The position numbers and the translations under genes are program-made. From the NCBI RefSeq assembly GCF_900454495.1, contig NZ_UGSI01000002.1, positions 62,001 through 126,000 of the forward strand: DNA of 64,000 nucleotides, read 5' to 3'. The notes below the pieces were generated by a model. It was not told the DNA's origin, did not search any database, and saw only the letters and a program-made list of their open reading frames with translations. This DNA comes from Paenibacillus macerans (GTDB lineage: Bacteria > Bacillota > Bacilli > Paenibacillales > Paenibacillaceae). Positions within the stretch are counted from its first letter, which is position 1. Every line of letters begins with the position of its first letter. Below, in pieces: positions 27,666-35,779 of this stretch.

Positions 27666-27758
27666 TTGTTGGCAGTGAAACCGGGCATGATGGTTATTAT
27701 CTACATTACCTATACGTCATGGCGATCCATTTAATTTATATTGAGAGGGGATTGTGTC

Positions 27759-28199
27759 GTGGATAGGATGAATGTATTCAGTTCAGGCAAGGACAAGGCT
27801 CGTGAACGGGTATTGTTTAAGTTTCGTTTGTTTTATAACGCAGTTGAAACGCTGGAAGACGCCTGTGCGCAACCTTACAATGTGTATATTCGGGATTCGG
27901 TTATAAAAAGGTTCGAATATACATATGAAATGGCAAAGGGGCTTCTTCATTCAATTTTTCAAGAACGATTGGCCAATATTCCGCCTTACCCTAAAGATAT
28001 TTTTCGTGAAGCTCTGTCTAGAGGCTGGATCGAAGATGCCGTTCTATGGGAAGATATAGTATATGATTGTAATACCACTACGCATCAATATTTTGCAGCA
28101 AAAGCCGATTCCGTGTATGAACGCATCACCAAAATATATCTGGAGGAATTTAAAAAATTGCGGCAAGTTCTGAAGGAGTATGTGGAAAATGCCCTTTGA
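27759..28199 (+). CDS. HEPN-domain protein, HI0074 family (putative inactivated toxin/partner)
   Basis: All-helical protein of 146 residues of the nucleotidyltransferase substrate-binding (HI0074-like) HEPN family. RDSVIKRFEYTYEMAKGLL matches the family's RFEFTyEl block, and FREALSRGWIEDAVLWEDIV the second. The HEPN RNase motif normally reads RNxxxH; here it is CNTTTH, with Cys104 in place of Arg, so RNase activity is probably lost. GTG 27759 has GAGAGGGG 8 bases upstream; ATG 27768 is the alternative. It overlaps the MNT gene by about 11 bases, the normal two-gene arrangement of such pairs. Confidence 0.82.
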   Translation: MDRMNVFSSGKDKARERVLFKFRLFYNAVETLEDACAQPYNVYIRDSVIKRFEYTYEMAKGLLHSIFQERLANIPPYPKDIFREALSRGWIEDAVLWEDIVYDCNTTTHQYFAAKADSVYERITKIYLEEFKKLRQVLKEYVENAL

Positions 28200-28476
28200 T
28201 ATCCCTGATCGGATTCATCGCAGGTTGTTGGAAGTTTGTAAGTCTAGCGGATTATCGAACGTTTATATTTTCGGTTCCAGGGCCAGAGGCGATAGTACAG
28301 CAAGTTCGGACATCGATTTGGCGGTAGAACAAGAGCTTCCTCCCCATGTTAAAAGCGCTCTTGATGATGCGGCAGGTTTTCTCAAAATAGATATCGTCGA
28401 ATTGCCTTTCGTCGACAATGAGTATTTATTGGAGAGTATTAGCAAGGACAAGGTGTTATTTTATCCGGAAAAATAG
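28189..28476 (+). CDS. Minimal nucleotidyltransferase (MNT) of a HEPN/MNT pair
   Basis: Protein of 95 residues with the pol-beta-like minimal nucleotidyltransferase fold. IFGSRARGDSTASSDIDLAV contains GS-x10-DxD exactly, with a third Asp in LKIDIVELP. In MntA-type antitoxins this enzyme AMPylates or otherwise modifies the partner HEPN toxin. I prefer ATG 28189, ten bases after AAGGAG; ATG 28180 touches that site. Its catalytic residues look intact, unlike the partner's RNase motif. A terminator follows directly. Confidence 0.85.
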   Translation: MPFDIPDRIHRRLLEVCKSSGLSNVYIFGSRARGDSTASSDIDLAVEQELPPHVKSALDDAAGFLKIDIVELPFVDNEYLLESISKDKVLFYPEK

Positions 28477-28484
28477 AAAAACAC

Positions 28485-28525
28485 GGCCTCCCGTACGTCA
28501 TTGCAAATGACAGGGGGGCCTTTTT
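28485..28525 (+). terminator. Intrinsic terminator after the HEPN/MNT pair
   Basis: GGCCTCC...GTCATT pairs with AATGAC...GGGGCC, followed by five T. Confidence 0.8.
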
Positions 28526-28618
28526 AGCTTCTGCGCTAACGGTTAGTAGTGATAACGCTTATTGGGCCTCTATGACGGTGTTTCTTTTTCTACCTGTTGG
28601 AAAATTCCAAATTTAGTA

Positions 28619-28648
28619 TTGACTTGTCCTCATCGCGGATGGTATTTT
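28619..28648 (+). promoter_or_regulatory. CGTase promoter
   Basis: TTGACT and TATTTT with an 18-base spacer, giving a start near 28655 and a leader of about 145 nt. Confidence 0.6.
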
Positions 28649-28655
28649 TAGGAAA

Positions 28656-28667
28656 GAAACCGGTTTC
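28656..28667 (+). promoter_or_regulatory. Palindromic operator at the CGTase transcription start (cre-like)
   Basis: GAAACCGGTTTC is a perfect 12-bp palindrome with the central CG typical of LacI-family operators. It agrees with the CcpA cre consensus WTGNAANCGNWNNCW at all but two constrained positions. It would block initiation. CcpA or the LacI-type protein encoded at 31197 could be the ligand. Confidence 0.6.
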
Positions 28668-28798
28668 CTTGAATTGTGTAAGCGTTTTATTGTTGCGTCT
28701 GCCATTCTGACTCCGGCGGTTGCGCACCCGCCTTATGCAGGTTTAGGCAGGCTCGACTCCCAAAGATCGGCAGAACATTTGAGAGGAGAGGTAGGACA

Positions 28799-30943
28799 AT
28801 GAAATCGCGGTACAAACGTTTGACCTCCCTGGCGCTTTCGCTGAGTATGGCGTTGGGGATTTCACTGCCCGCATGGGCATCACCCGATACGAGCGTGGAC
28901 AACAAGGTCAATTTCAGTACGGACGTCATCTATCAGATTGTGACCGACCGCTTCGCGGACGGGGACAGGACGAACAATCCGGCGGGGGATGCGTTCAGCG
29001 GCGACCGATCCAATTTGAAGCTCTATTTCGGGGGAGACTGGCAGGGGATTATCGACAAGATTAACGACGGTTATTTGACCGGCATGGGCGTCACCGCCCT
29101 CTGGATATCCCAGCCTGTGGAAAATATCACCTCCGTCATCAAGTATTCCGGCGTTAACAATACGTCTTATCACGGTTACTGGGCGAGGGATTTTAAGCAA
29201 ACCAACGACGCTTTCGGGGATTTTGCCGATTTTCAAAATCTGATTGATACGGCTCACGCTCATAACATCAAGGTCGTGATCGACTTCGCCCCCAACCACA
29301 CGTCTCCGGCCGACAGGGACAACCCCGGCTTCGCCGAGAACGGTGCGCTGTATGATAACGGTTCGCTGCTCGGCGCCTACAGCAATGATACGGCCGGCCT
29401 TTTCCATCATAACGGGGGGACCGATTTTTCCACGATTGAAGACGGTATTTACAAGAACCTCTACGACCTGGCGGACATCAACCATAACAACAACGCTATG
29501 GACGCTTATTTTAAAAGCGCTATCGACCTTTGGCTCGGCATGGGTGTGGACGGGATTCGTTTTGACGCGGTGAAGCATATGCCTTTCGGCTGGCAAAAAA
29601 GCTTCGTTTCCTCGATTTACGGCGGCGATCATCCGGTATTTACGTTCGGGGAATGGTATCTTGGCGCGGATCAAACCGACGGAGACAACATTAAATTCGC
29701 CAACGAAAGCGGGATGAACCTGCTGGACTTTGAATACGCGCAGGAAGTGCGCGAAGTGTTCCGGGACAAAACGGAAACGATGAAGGATCTCTATGAGGTG
29801 CTGGCCAGCACGGAGTCGCAATACGACTACATCAACAATATGGTGACCTTCATCGACAACCATGATATGGACCGGTTCCAGGTTGCCGGTTCCGGTACGC
29901 GGGCGACCGAGCAAGCGTTGGCGCTGACGCTGACTTCCCGCGGCGTGCCAGCCATCTACTACGGCACGGAGCAGTACATGACCGGCGATGGCGACCCCAA
30001 CAACCGGGCGATGATGACCTCGTTTAATACCGGGACGACGGCTTATAAAGTGATTCAGGCATTGGCGCCGCTGCGTAAATCCAATCCGGCCATCGCTTAT
30101 GGGACGACGACAGAGCGCTGGGTTAACAACGATGTGTTGATTATTGAACGCAAATTCGGCAGCAGCGCCGCTTTGGTGGCGATTAATCGAAACTCGTCCG
30201 CCGCTTATCCGATTTCGGGTCTGTTGAGTTCGCTGCCGGCGGGCACTTATTCGGATGTATTGAACGGACTCTTAAACGGCAACTCCATTACCGTGGGCAG
30301 CGGCGGCGCCGTCACCAACTTTACGCTGGCGGCCGGCGGCACGGCGGTATGGCAGTACACAGCGCCGGAAACGTCGCCGGCGATCGGCAATGTGGGTCCC
30401 ACCATGGGCCAGCCGGGGAATATAGTGACGATTGACGGCCGCGGCTTTGGCGGCACGGCGGGCACGGTTTATTTCGGGACGACGGCGGTGACCGGCTCCG
30501 GCATCGTAAGCTGGGAGGACACGCAGATTAAGGCGGTCATACCGAAGGTCGCGGCGGGCAAAACGGGCGTATCGGTCAAAACGTCGTCCGGCACCGCCAG
30601 CAATACATTCAAAAGCTTCAATGTACTGACGGGGGATCAGGTCACGGTGCGTTTCCTGGTCAATCAAGCCAATACCAATTACGGAACAAATGTTTATCTT
30701 GTCGGCAACGCCGCCGAGCTCGGCTCCTGGGACCCGAACAAAGCGATTGGGCCGATGTACAATCAGGTGATCGCCAAGTACCCGTCCTGGTATTACGATG
30801 TCAGCGTGCCGGCGGGGACAAAGCTGGATTTTAAATTTATTAAAAAGGGCGGCGGTACGGTGACTTGGGAAGGCGGGGGCAACCATACGTACACGACGCC
30901 GGCCAGCGGCGTAGGGACGGTGACGGTGGACTGGCAAAATTAA
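28799..30943 (+). CDS. Cyclomaltodextrin glucanotransferase (secreted, alpha-CGTase type)
   Basis: Secreted GH13 enzyme of 714 residues that converts starch to cyclodextrins. A 27-residue signal peptide ends LPAWA, and the mature protein begins SPDTSVDNK. Domains A/B hold the catalytic D256 (GIRFDAVKHM), E285 (FTFGEWYLG) and D356 (FIDNHDMDRF). Then come domain C, an IPT/TIG-like domain D (~525-605) and a C-terminal CBM20 starch-binding domain E (~610-714). Mature Lys47 (NLKLYFGGDW) is the residue reported for alpha-cyclodextrin formers, where beta-formers have Arg. From memory the sequence equals the P. macerans enzyme. ATG follows GAGAGGAG. It is followed by a terminator and a LacI-family regulator. 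Confidence 0.97.
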   Translation: MKSRYKRLTSLALSLSMALGISLPAWASPDTSVDNKVNFSTDVIYQIVTDRFADGDRTNNPAGDAFSGDRSNLKLYFGGDWQGIIDKINDGYLTGMGVTALWISQPVENITSVIKYSGVNNTSYHGYWARDFKQTNDAFGDFADFQNLIDTAHAHNIKVVIDFAPNHTSPADRDNPGFAENGALYDNGSLLGAYSNDTAGLFHHNGGTDFSTIEDGIYKNLYDLADINHNNNAMDAYFKSAIDLWLGMGVDGIRFDAVKHMPFGWQKSFVSSIYGGDHPVFTFGEWYLGADQTDGDNIKFANESGMNLLDFEYAQEVREVFRDKTETMKDLYEVLASTESQYDYINNMVTFIDNHDMDRFQVAGSGTRATEQALALTLTSRGVPAIYYGTEQYMTGDGDPNNRAMMTSFNTGTTAYKVIQALAPLRKSNPAIAYGTTTERWVNNDVLIIERKFGSSAALVAINRNSSAAYPISGLLSSLPAGTYSDVLNGLLNGNSITVGSGGAVTNFTLAAGGTAVWQYTAPETSPAIGNVGPTMGQPGNIVTIDGRGFGGTAGTVYFGTTAVTGSGIVSWEDTQIKAVIPKVAAGKTGVSVKTSSGTASNTFKSFNVLTGDQVTVRFLVNQANTNYGTNVYLVGNAAELGSWDPNKAIGPMYNQVIAKYPSWYYDVSVPAGTKLDFKFIKKGGGTVTWEGGGNHTYTTPASGVGTVTVDWQN

Positions 30944-31049
30944 GCGGCTAAGCGGCCGGCCTGAACGAGAGGCATCCGGCAAAAAACTGCGGCGGCCGGC
31001 AGTTAAAGTCGACGTGCAAACGTGCCGGGGAGGATTGTGAAATACAGGT

Positions 31050-31094
31050 GCGGGATCTCTGCTGCCGGAGGGCAAGCGGAGATCCCGCGTTTTC
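31050..31094 (+). terminator. Intrinsic terminator after the CGTase gene
   Basis: GCGGGATCTCTGCT pairs with AGCGGAGATCCCGC with one mismatch over 14 bases, followed by GTTTTCTTT. Confidence 0.82.
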
Positions 31095-31196
31095 TTTGTA
31101 TGCGCTTAAATTTCCAGCTTTTGTGAAGGACGAAAAACCGATATAATTGTTGATGGGGTTATAAATGATTGTCTATTTTGAAGAGGGTCCAATACG

Positions 31197-32348
31197 ATGA
31201 AGGTGACGATTAACGACATTGCCAAGGCTGCGAATGTAGCCAAATCAACGGTGTCGAAAGTGCTGAACGACGCGCCGAGCATTTCGGAAGCGACCAAGGC
31301 CAAGGTTAGGGCCGTCATGCGCGAGATGAATTATGAACCAAGCAGTTTGGCCACGCGATTAGCGAAACAAAAAGGCTATAATGTCGGACTGGTTATCGAT
31401 CTGTCGCGCAAAAGCGATTTTTTGAACGCTTCTTTCTACGATATTATCGGAGGCGTGGAGAGCGTCATTGGGCCGCTTGACTACGAACTGACGATCGGCA
31501 ATATCGAACATGTCGGAAGAGAGCGGTTTGTCAGCCGTTTTGTGCTGGGGCGCAAAGTGGACGGGCTGATTATGGACAATTCCATCCTGACTCCGGAACT
31601 GGCCCGGGAACTGAACGAGTTGAACTTTCCTTATATTTCGATCGGCGAAATCCCCGGGGTGGCCCCGCTGTGCTGGGTCGATATCAATAACCGTCGCGGG
31701 GCCGCAATGCTGGCCAGCCATTTGTTTACCCGGGGATACCGCAATCCCGCCTTTATTGGCGGGGAGCGGGGCGATCCGATGTTTGAAGCGAGGGTGGCGG
31801 GGTTCCGCGACGCGCTTGCCGCGGTGGAGAGCGCAAGAGACAGGGCGAACAAACCTGGATTCAAGCCGCGAGAACGGGCGGCCGCAGCAGGAGCCCTGCG
31901 GGAAGAAGAGATCAAAGCGGCGGCCCGGCAAAAGGAAAAGGCGGCGGAAGCAGGCCCTTTCATGGCGTCCGGCACTGTGCTGCCCGGCTATGCCAACGAA
32001 GCCAACGGGCGCAGGCTGGTGCGCGAACTGCTTGCCCTGCCAAGCGTTCCCGACGCGATCATCTGCATGAGCAATTTGGTCGCTTTCGGGGCCTTGGAGG
32101 AGCTGCGCGAGCAAGGGGTGTCCATCCCGGACGAGATGGGCGTCGCCACTTTTGACAACAGGCCGCTCGCCCCCTTCACCACTCCGCCGCTTACCTGCCT
32201 GGACATGGACACTTTTGCGCTGGGAGCCGCGGCCGGCGAAATGCTGATGGCGCAGATCAACGGGTTGGAGACGGCGCCGTCCGGCAGGCGCCGATGGGTG
32301 GAACCCGAGCTTGTAGTGCGGCGCTCCACGGAAAAGAAAGCGACTTGA
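31197..32348 (+). CDS. LacI-family transcriptional regulator next to CGTase
   Basis: DNA-binding repressor of 383 residues. The N-terminal helix-turn-helix is VTINDIAKAANVAKSTVSKVLNDAPSISEATKAKV; a hinge helix and a periplasmic-binding-type sensor domain follow. It is longer than the usual 330-345. About 40 extra residues, rich in Arg, Lys, Ala and Glu, sit near 205-250 (RDRANKPGFKPRERAAAAGALREEE...), between the two sensor subdomain segments. A TATAAT lies 50 bases upstream of its ATG. The position suggests control of CGTase by a maltooligosaccharide or cyclodextrin; the GAAACCGGTTTC site is a candidate operator. Confidence 0.88.
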   Translation: MKVTINDIAKAANVAKSTVSKVLNDAPSISEATKAKVRAVMREMNYEPSSLATRLAKQKGYNVGLVIDLSRKSDFLNASFYDIIGGVESVIGPLDYELTIGNIEHVGRERFVSRFVLGRKVDGLIMDNSILTPELARELNELNFPYISIGEIPGVAPLCWVDINNRRGAAMLASHLFTRGYRNPAFIGGERGDPMFEARVAGFRDALAAVESARDRANKPGFKPRERAAAAGALREEEIKAAARQKEKAAEAGPFMASGTVLPGYANEANGRRLVRELLALPSVPDAIICMSNLVAFGALEELREQGVSIPDEMGVATFDNRPLAPFTTPPLTCLDMDTFALGAAAGEMLMAQINGLETAPSGRRRWVEPELVVRRSTEKKAT

Positions 32349-32360
32349 TCTGTACGCAGG

Positions 32361-32390
32361 TTGACAGCATGTAATTAGGCGGATTATAAT
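32361..32390 (+). promoter_or_regulatory. Consensus promoter of the amidohydrolase/transport cluster
   Basis: TTGACA and TATAAT, both perfect, with an 18-base spacer. It is the strongest promoter match in the window. The start would be near 32397. Confidence 0.8.
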
Positions 32391-32396
32391 TTTTAA

Positions 32397-32715
32397 TTAA
32401 TCTCAAAACGGACTATTCCGATATACTATTTGAAACCAGTTTGGCAAGAGTGAGGCAGATCGCAGGTAGTGGGGTGGACAAAAGAGTCGCTCTTTGGGCT
32501 GGTTCTTTTGTGTTTTAGCGCGGCAATGTGGTAGGTGCAAGGACGTTAGCGTCTCATGATTGAAGGGGTCACGCCCGGCTATACTATTCGGAAGGCGAGC
32601 CGCGGCGGCCGGGAGGGACAATCCCGGCCCATTATTCATTTTGGGCGGCTTTTGCTCTTCCGGCCGAAAGCTTCCGGCTGGCCCATTGTTATTAATTGCA
32701 AAAGGAGATGTGCAT
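32397..32715 (+). promoter_or_regulatory. Long structured leader, class unassigned
   Basis: About 320 nt of untranslated leader. ACAAAAGA (32478) can pair with TCTTTTGT (32504) just before GTTTT, or AAAGAG with CTCTTT (a tight 3-base-loop hairpin at 32481-32495); the two folds exclude each other. GACG/CGTC follows near 32543. A GC-rich hairpin GGCCGGGA/TCCCGGCC lies at 32607-32629. This looks like an attenuation leader. I could not match it to T-box, S-box, lysine, cobalamin or other classes. Confidence 0.5.
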
Positions 32716-33882
32716 ATGACTACGATATCGAACTTCTTCAACGAAGAAGCTGCATCGCTTCAGCCGAAGCTTGTCGAAATGCGTCGGGAGCTGCACCGGC
32801 ATCCCGAGCTTTCTAATGAAGAATACGAGACGACGAAGCGGATTCGCTCCTGGCTTACGGAACTGGGCATTCATCAGCTCGATTTGAAGTTGCCGACCGG
32901 CGTGCTGGCCGAGGTGAAGGGGGCGCATCCGGGACCGACGATTATGCTGCGGGCCGATATCGACGCGCTGCCGGTCAAGGAGGAAACGGGACTGCCGTTC
33001 GCTTCGACCGTTACCGGGAAAATGCACGCCTGCGGCCACGATTTTCATACGGCTTCGATGATCGGAGCGGCGGCGCTGCTTAAGGAACGGGCCGGCGAGC
33101 TGCATGGCACGGTGCGCATTTTGTTCCAGCCGGCGGAAGAACTGGCGGTCGGCGCCCGCGCGGTAATCGAAGCGGGAGCTTTGGAGGGCGTGACGGCGAT
33201 TTTCGGCATGCACAACAAGCCTGACCTGCCCGTCGGCACGGTTGGCATTCGGACCGGCCCGTTGATGGCGTCGGTGGATCGCTTCGAAATCGAAGTCAAA
33301 GGCAAGGGAGGCCATGCGGGGATGCCGGAAGCGGCGATCGATCCGGTGGTGGTCAGCAGCGCCATTGTGGGCGCGCTTCAAACCTTGGTGAGCCGCAATG
33401 CCTCTCCGAAGCATTCCGCCGTGGTCAGCGTATGCAAGCTGCAAGCCGGATCGACCTGGAACGTGATCCCGGACACGGGAGTACTTGAAGGTACGGTGAG
33501 AACGTTTGAGCCGGAAGCGCGTATAAGAATTCCCGACCAGATGAAACGGGTTGTCGAAGGCGTGGCCGCCGGATACGGGGCCGAGGCGGTATTGAACTGG
33601 ATGGGAATGCTGCCCGCGGTAAATAATGAGGCTAACATGGCGGAAATCATGCATGCGGCGGCGGAAGCGCAGGGGCTCCAAGTGGTGGAAGCGGAGCCGA
33701 CGATGGGCGGCGAGGATTTCGCCCTGTACCAGGAGCATGTGCCGGGTTGTTTTATATGGATGGGGACCGGCGGGACGGAACAATGGCACCATCCGAAGTT
33801 TACTTTGAAGGAAGAAGCGCTGGGGATTAGCGCGGCCTTGTTCGCGGAAACGGCCGTACAGGCGCTGAAGGCGCTTGGATGA
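32716..33882 (+). CDS. M20D amidohydrolase (YxeP-like N-acyl-amino-acid deacylase)
   Basis: Zinc-dependent hydrolase of 388 residues. Metal-binding and catalytic blocks are visible: LRADIDALPVKEETG, KMHACGHDFHTA (Cys/His ligands), FQPAEELAVGA, GMHNKPDLP and the C-terminal EPTMGGEDFALYQ. I start at ATG 32716, nine bases after AAAGGAG. The open frame runs much further upstream but only through the leader. The downstream gene set (MmgE/PrpD protein, GNAT, polar amino acid ABC transporter) matches the B. subtilis yxe operon, where YxeP deacetylates N-acetyl-S-(2-succino)cysteine products. Its stop overlaps the next start by 4 bases. Confidence 0.9.
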   Translation: MTTISNFFNEEAASLQPKLVEMRRELHRHPELSNEEYETTKRIRSWLTELGIHQLDLKLPTGVLAEVKGAHPGPTIMLRADIDALPVKEETGLPFASTVTGKMHACGHDFHTASMIGAAALLKERAGELHGTVRILFQPAEELAVGARAVIEAGALEGVTAIFGMHNKPDLPVGTVGIRTGPLMASVDRFEIEVKGKGGHAGMPEAAIDPVVVSSAIVGALQTLVSRNASPKHSAVVSVCKLQAGSTWNVIPDTGVLEGTVRTFEPEARIRIPDQMKRVVEGVAAGYGAEAVLNWMGMLPAVNNEANMAEIMHAAAEAQGLQVVEAEPTMGGEDFALYQEHVPGCFIWMGTGGTEQWHHPKFTLKEEALGISAALFAETAVQALKALG

Positions 33883-35252
33883 GTACGGGGAGGACGCTTA
33901 CCCGGCAGCTAGCGGAGCGGATCGCCGGCTCCGAACCGCTGAAGGATACGCGGGCCGTGGAGGCCGCCCGCGCCGGAGTGCTGGACTGGCTGGCGTCGAC
34001 GCTGGCCGCTAGGGACGATGCGGGAGCGGCTGGCATCATCGCGGCGCTTGGGATTGGTGCGGGCGGGACAGGCAACGGCCGCTCGTCCGTGCCGGGAAGG
34101 CCGGAACGGCTTGCGGCGCTTGATGCCGCGCTGGTTAATGGCTATTTAAGCCATGCGCTCGATTACGACGATGTCCACGAAAGCGTCCGGGGCCACCCGA
34201 GCGCCGTGATTTTGTCCGCGCTGCTGGCGGAAGCGGAAGAGCGGGACGCGGCCGGCTCCGAATTCCTGGCGGCCTATATCGTTGGCGTTGAGGCGATGTG
34301 CAGGCTCGGGCTGGCGCTTGGTCCCAAGCCCTACGAGGCCGGCTGGCACAGCACCGCCATTCTCGGCGCGCTGGGGGCCGCCGCTGCGTGCGCCCGGCTT
34401 ATAGGGCTTGACGCCGCCACGACGGCCCAAGCGCTTGGACTTGCGGCCACGCAAGCCGGCGGGCTAAGAGTGCATTTCGGCACGCAGGTTAAGCCGCTGC
34501 ACGCGGGTCTGGCCGCCCGCTCGGGCTTGCTGGCGGCGCGGCTTGCGGAGGCGGGAATCGCCGGGGCGGAGGAGCCGCTGGAGGGGCCGCTCGGCTTCTT
34601 TGCGGCCCTCGGCGGGGGCGCGGCGAAGCCGGAGAAGATGACGGAAGGCTGGGGCGAGCCGTGGCAAATCGCCGAACCCGGTCTATGGTTCAAACGGTAT
34701 CCGTGCTGCTCGGCGTCTCATCATGCCGCGGATGCCGCGCTGGCGATCCGTGCCGCCCGCAGGGCGGCGGACATCACGGCCATCGACCGGGTGACCGTCA
34801 CTTTTCCGCCCGGGGGAGATGCGGCCCTCATCGTCCGCGAACCGAAAACGGGCGTGGAGGGGCGCTTCAGCGTCGAATACGTGATTGCGGCGGCGCTGGC
34901 GGACGGGGAGCTTGGCATCGGCACGTTTGCCGACGAGCCGATCCGCCCCGATTTGCTGGCGCTGGCCGCCAAGGTAGAGCGGCGTTACGACGCCGCTGTT
35001 GTTCCTGCGCCAAACGCGATGCCCAAGGAGCGGTTTACGATCGTCAGCGTCGCGTACGCCGATGGATCGACGCATACGGAGCGGGTGGATTGCCCGCGTG
35101 GTGCGCCCGGGCGGCCGCTGACTGCGGAGGAGCGAATGGACAAGTATGTGGACGCCGCGCGCGGCCTTTCCGCCGCTTGGCAGGAGCTGCCCGGCAAGGT
35201 CGGGCGGCTGGAGCAGCTAACCGATATGCACGTATTGATTCCCAATACCTAG
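33879..35252 (+). CDS. MmgE/PrpD family protein (YxeQ-like)
   Basis: Protein of 457 residues of the MmgE/PrpD family, whose best-known members dehydrate 2-methylcitrate. Blocks include NGYLSHALDYDDVHESVRGHPSAVILSALLA in the N-terminal half, LAATQAGGLRVHFGTQVKPLHAGLAAR, and the KRYPCCSASHHAADA segment that starts the second domain. It is very Ala/Gly-rich and more GC-rich than its neighbours. ATG lies in the ATGA overlap with the amidohydrolase stop. In the yxe operon YxeQ is an MmgE/PrpD member with no settled reaction. A real 2-methylcitrate role is unlikely, as no prpB or prpC gene is present. Confidence 0.9.
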   Translation: MSTGRTLTRQLAERIAGSEPLKDTRAVEAARAGVLDWLASTLAARDDAGAAGIIAALGIGAGGTGNGRSSVPGRPERLAALDAALVNGYLSHALDYDDVHESVRGHPSAVILSALLAEAEERDAAGSEFLAAYIVGVEAMCRLGLALGPKPYEAGWHSTAILGALGAAAACARLIGLDAATTAQALGLAATQAGGLRVHFGTQVKPLHAGLAARSGLLAARLAEAGIAGAEEPLEGPLGFFAALGGGAAKPEKMTEGWGEPWQIAEPGLWFKRYPCCSASHHAADAALAIRAARRAADITAIDRVTVTFPPGGDAALIVREPKTGVEGRFSVEYVIAAALADGELGIGTFADEPIRPDLLALAAKVERRYDAAVVPAPNAMPKERFTIVSVAYADGSTHTERVDCPRGAPGRPLTAEERMDKYVDAARGLSAAWQELPGKVGRLEQLTDMHVLIPNT

Positions 35253-35460
35253 TAGACGATTCTGGAAATAACGTTAGCATAATGGTAAATGAAGACTTGA
35301 GAAAACGGCAAAATGAGTCTATTGAAGATCTCGGGTGACAACATAAAGGAAAAAAAGGGCGCTATTTCAGCGCTATCCCCCATGTTGAGTGAAATAGAAG
35401 AATTTTATGGCGCTATTTTCACGATTTAGTGGCGAAAGGCCGCCTTTCGACCTGTTCATC

Positions 35461-35539
35461 GAAAAATAAGACCCTAAAGTTCCCCTATGGTGATGAATAG
35501 GCTCAAATTCGAAAAATAATACCCTAAAGTTCCTCTATT
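35461..35539 (+). repeat. Two 29-bp direct repeats, 50-bp step
   Basis: CGAAAAATAAGACCCTAAAG at 35461 recurs at 35511 with two changes; both copies continue TTCCYCTAT. Further on, TTTTTGAAYTYGC-like direct repeats stand at 35707, 35734 and 35747, just before the lyase gene. No gene is evident in 35253-35779, only an 18-codon open frame at 35282. Confidence 0.55.
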
Positions 35540-35779
35540 TTTATGGGGGACGATACTGAGCATAAGACTAATATAGAACAAAGTGGTTCATGGTCCCTGT
35601 CCGCAGATAAACCATATTATTTCCGGATCATTCTACTAGATGTAGTTCAAAAAGCCATTGAAAAAACGCACTTCGAAAGCATACGCTTCGGTGCTGAAAA
35701 GCCGACTTTTTGAATTCGCATTTTGAGCACACACTTTTGAACTCGCTTTTTGAACTTGCACACATAGGAGGTACACATC

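Noticed and set aside
32397..32715. T-box, S-box or lysine riboswitch
   Set aside because: None of their conserved sequence blocks was found; left as an unassigned leader.
33879..35252. 2-methylcitrate dehydratase (PrpD) call
   Set aside because: No methylcitrate synthase or methylisocitrate lyase is nearby; context favours the YxeQ group.
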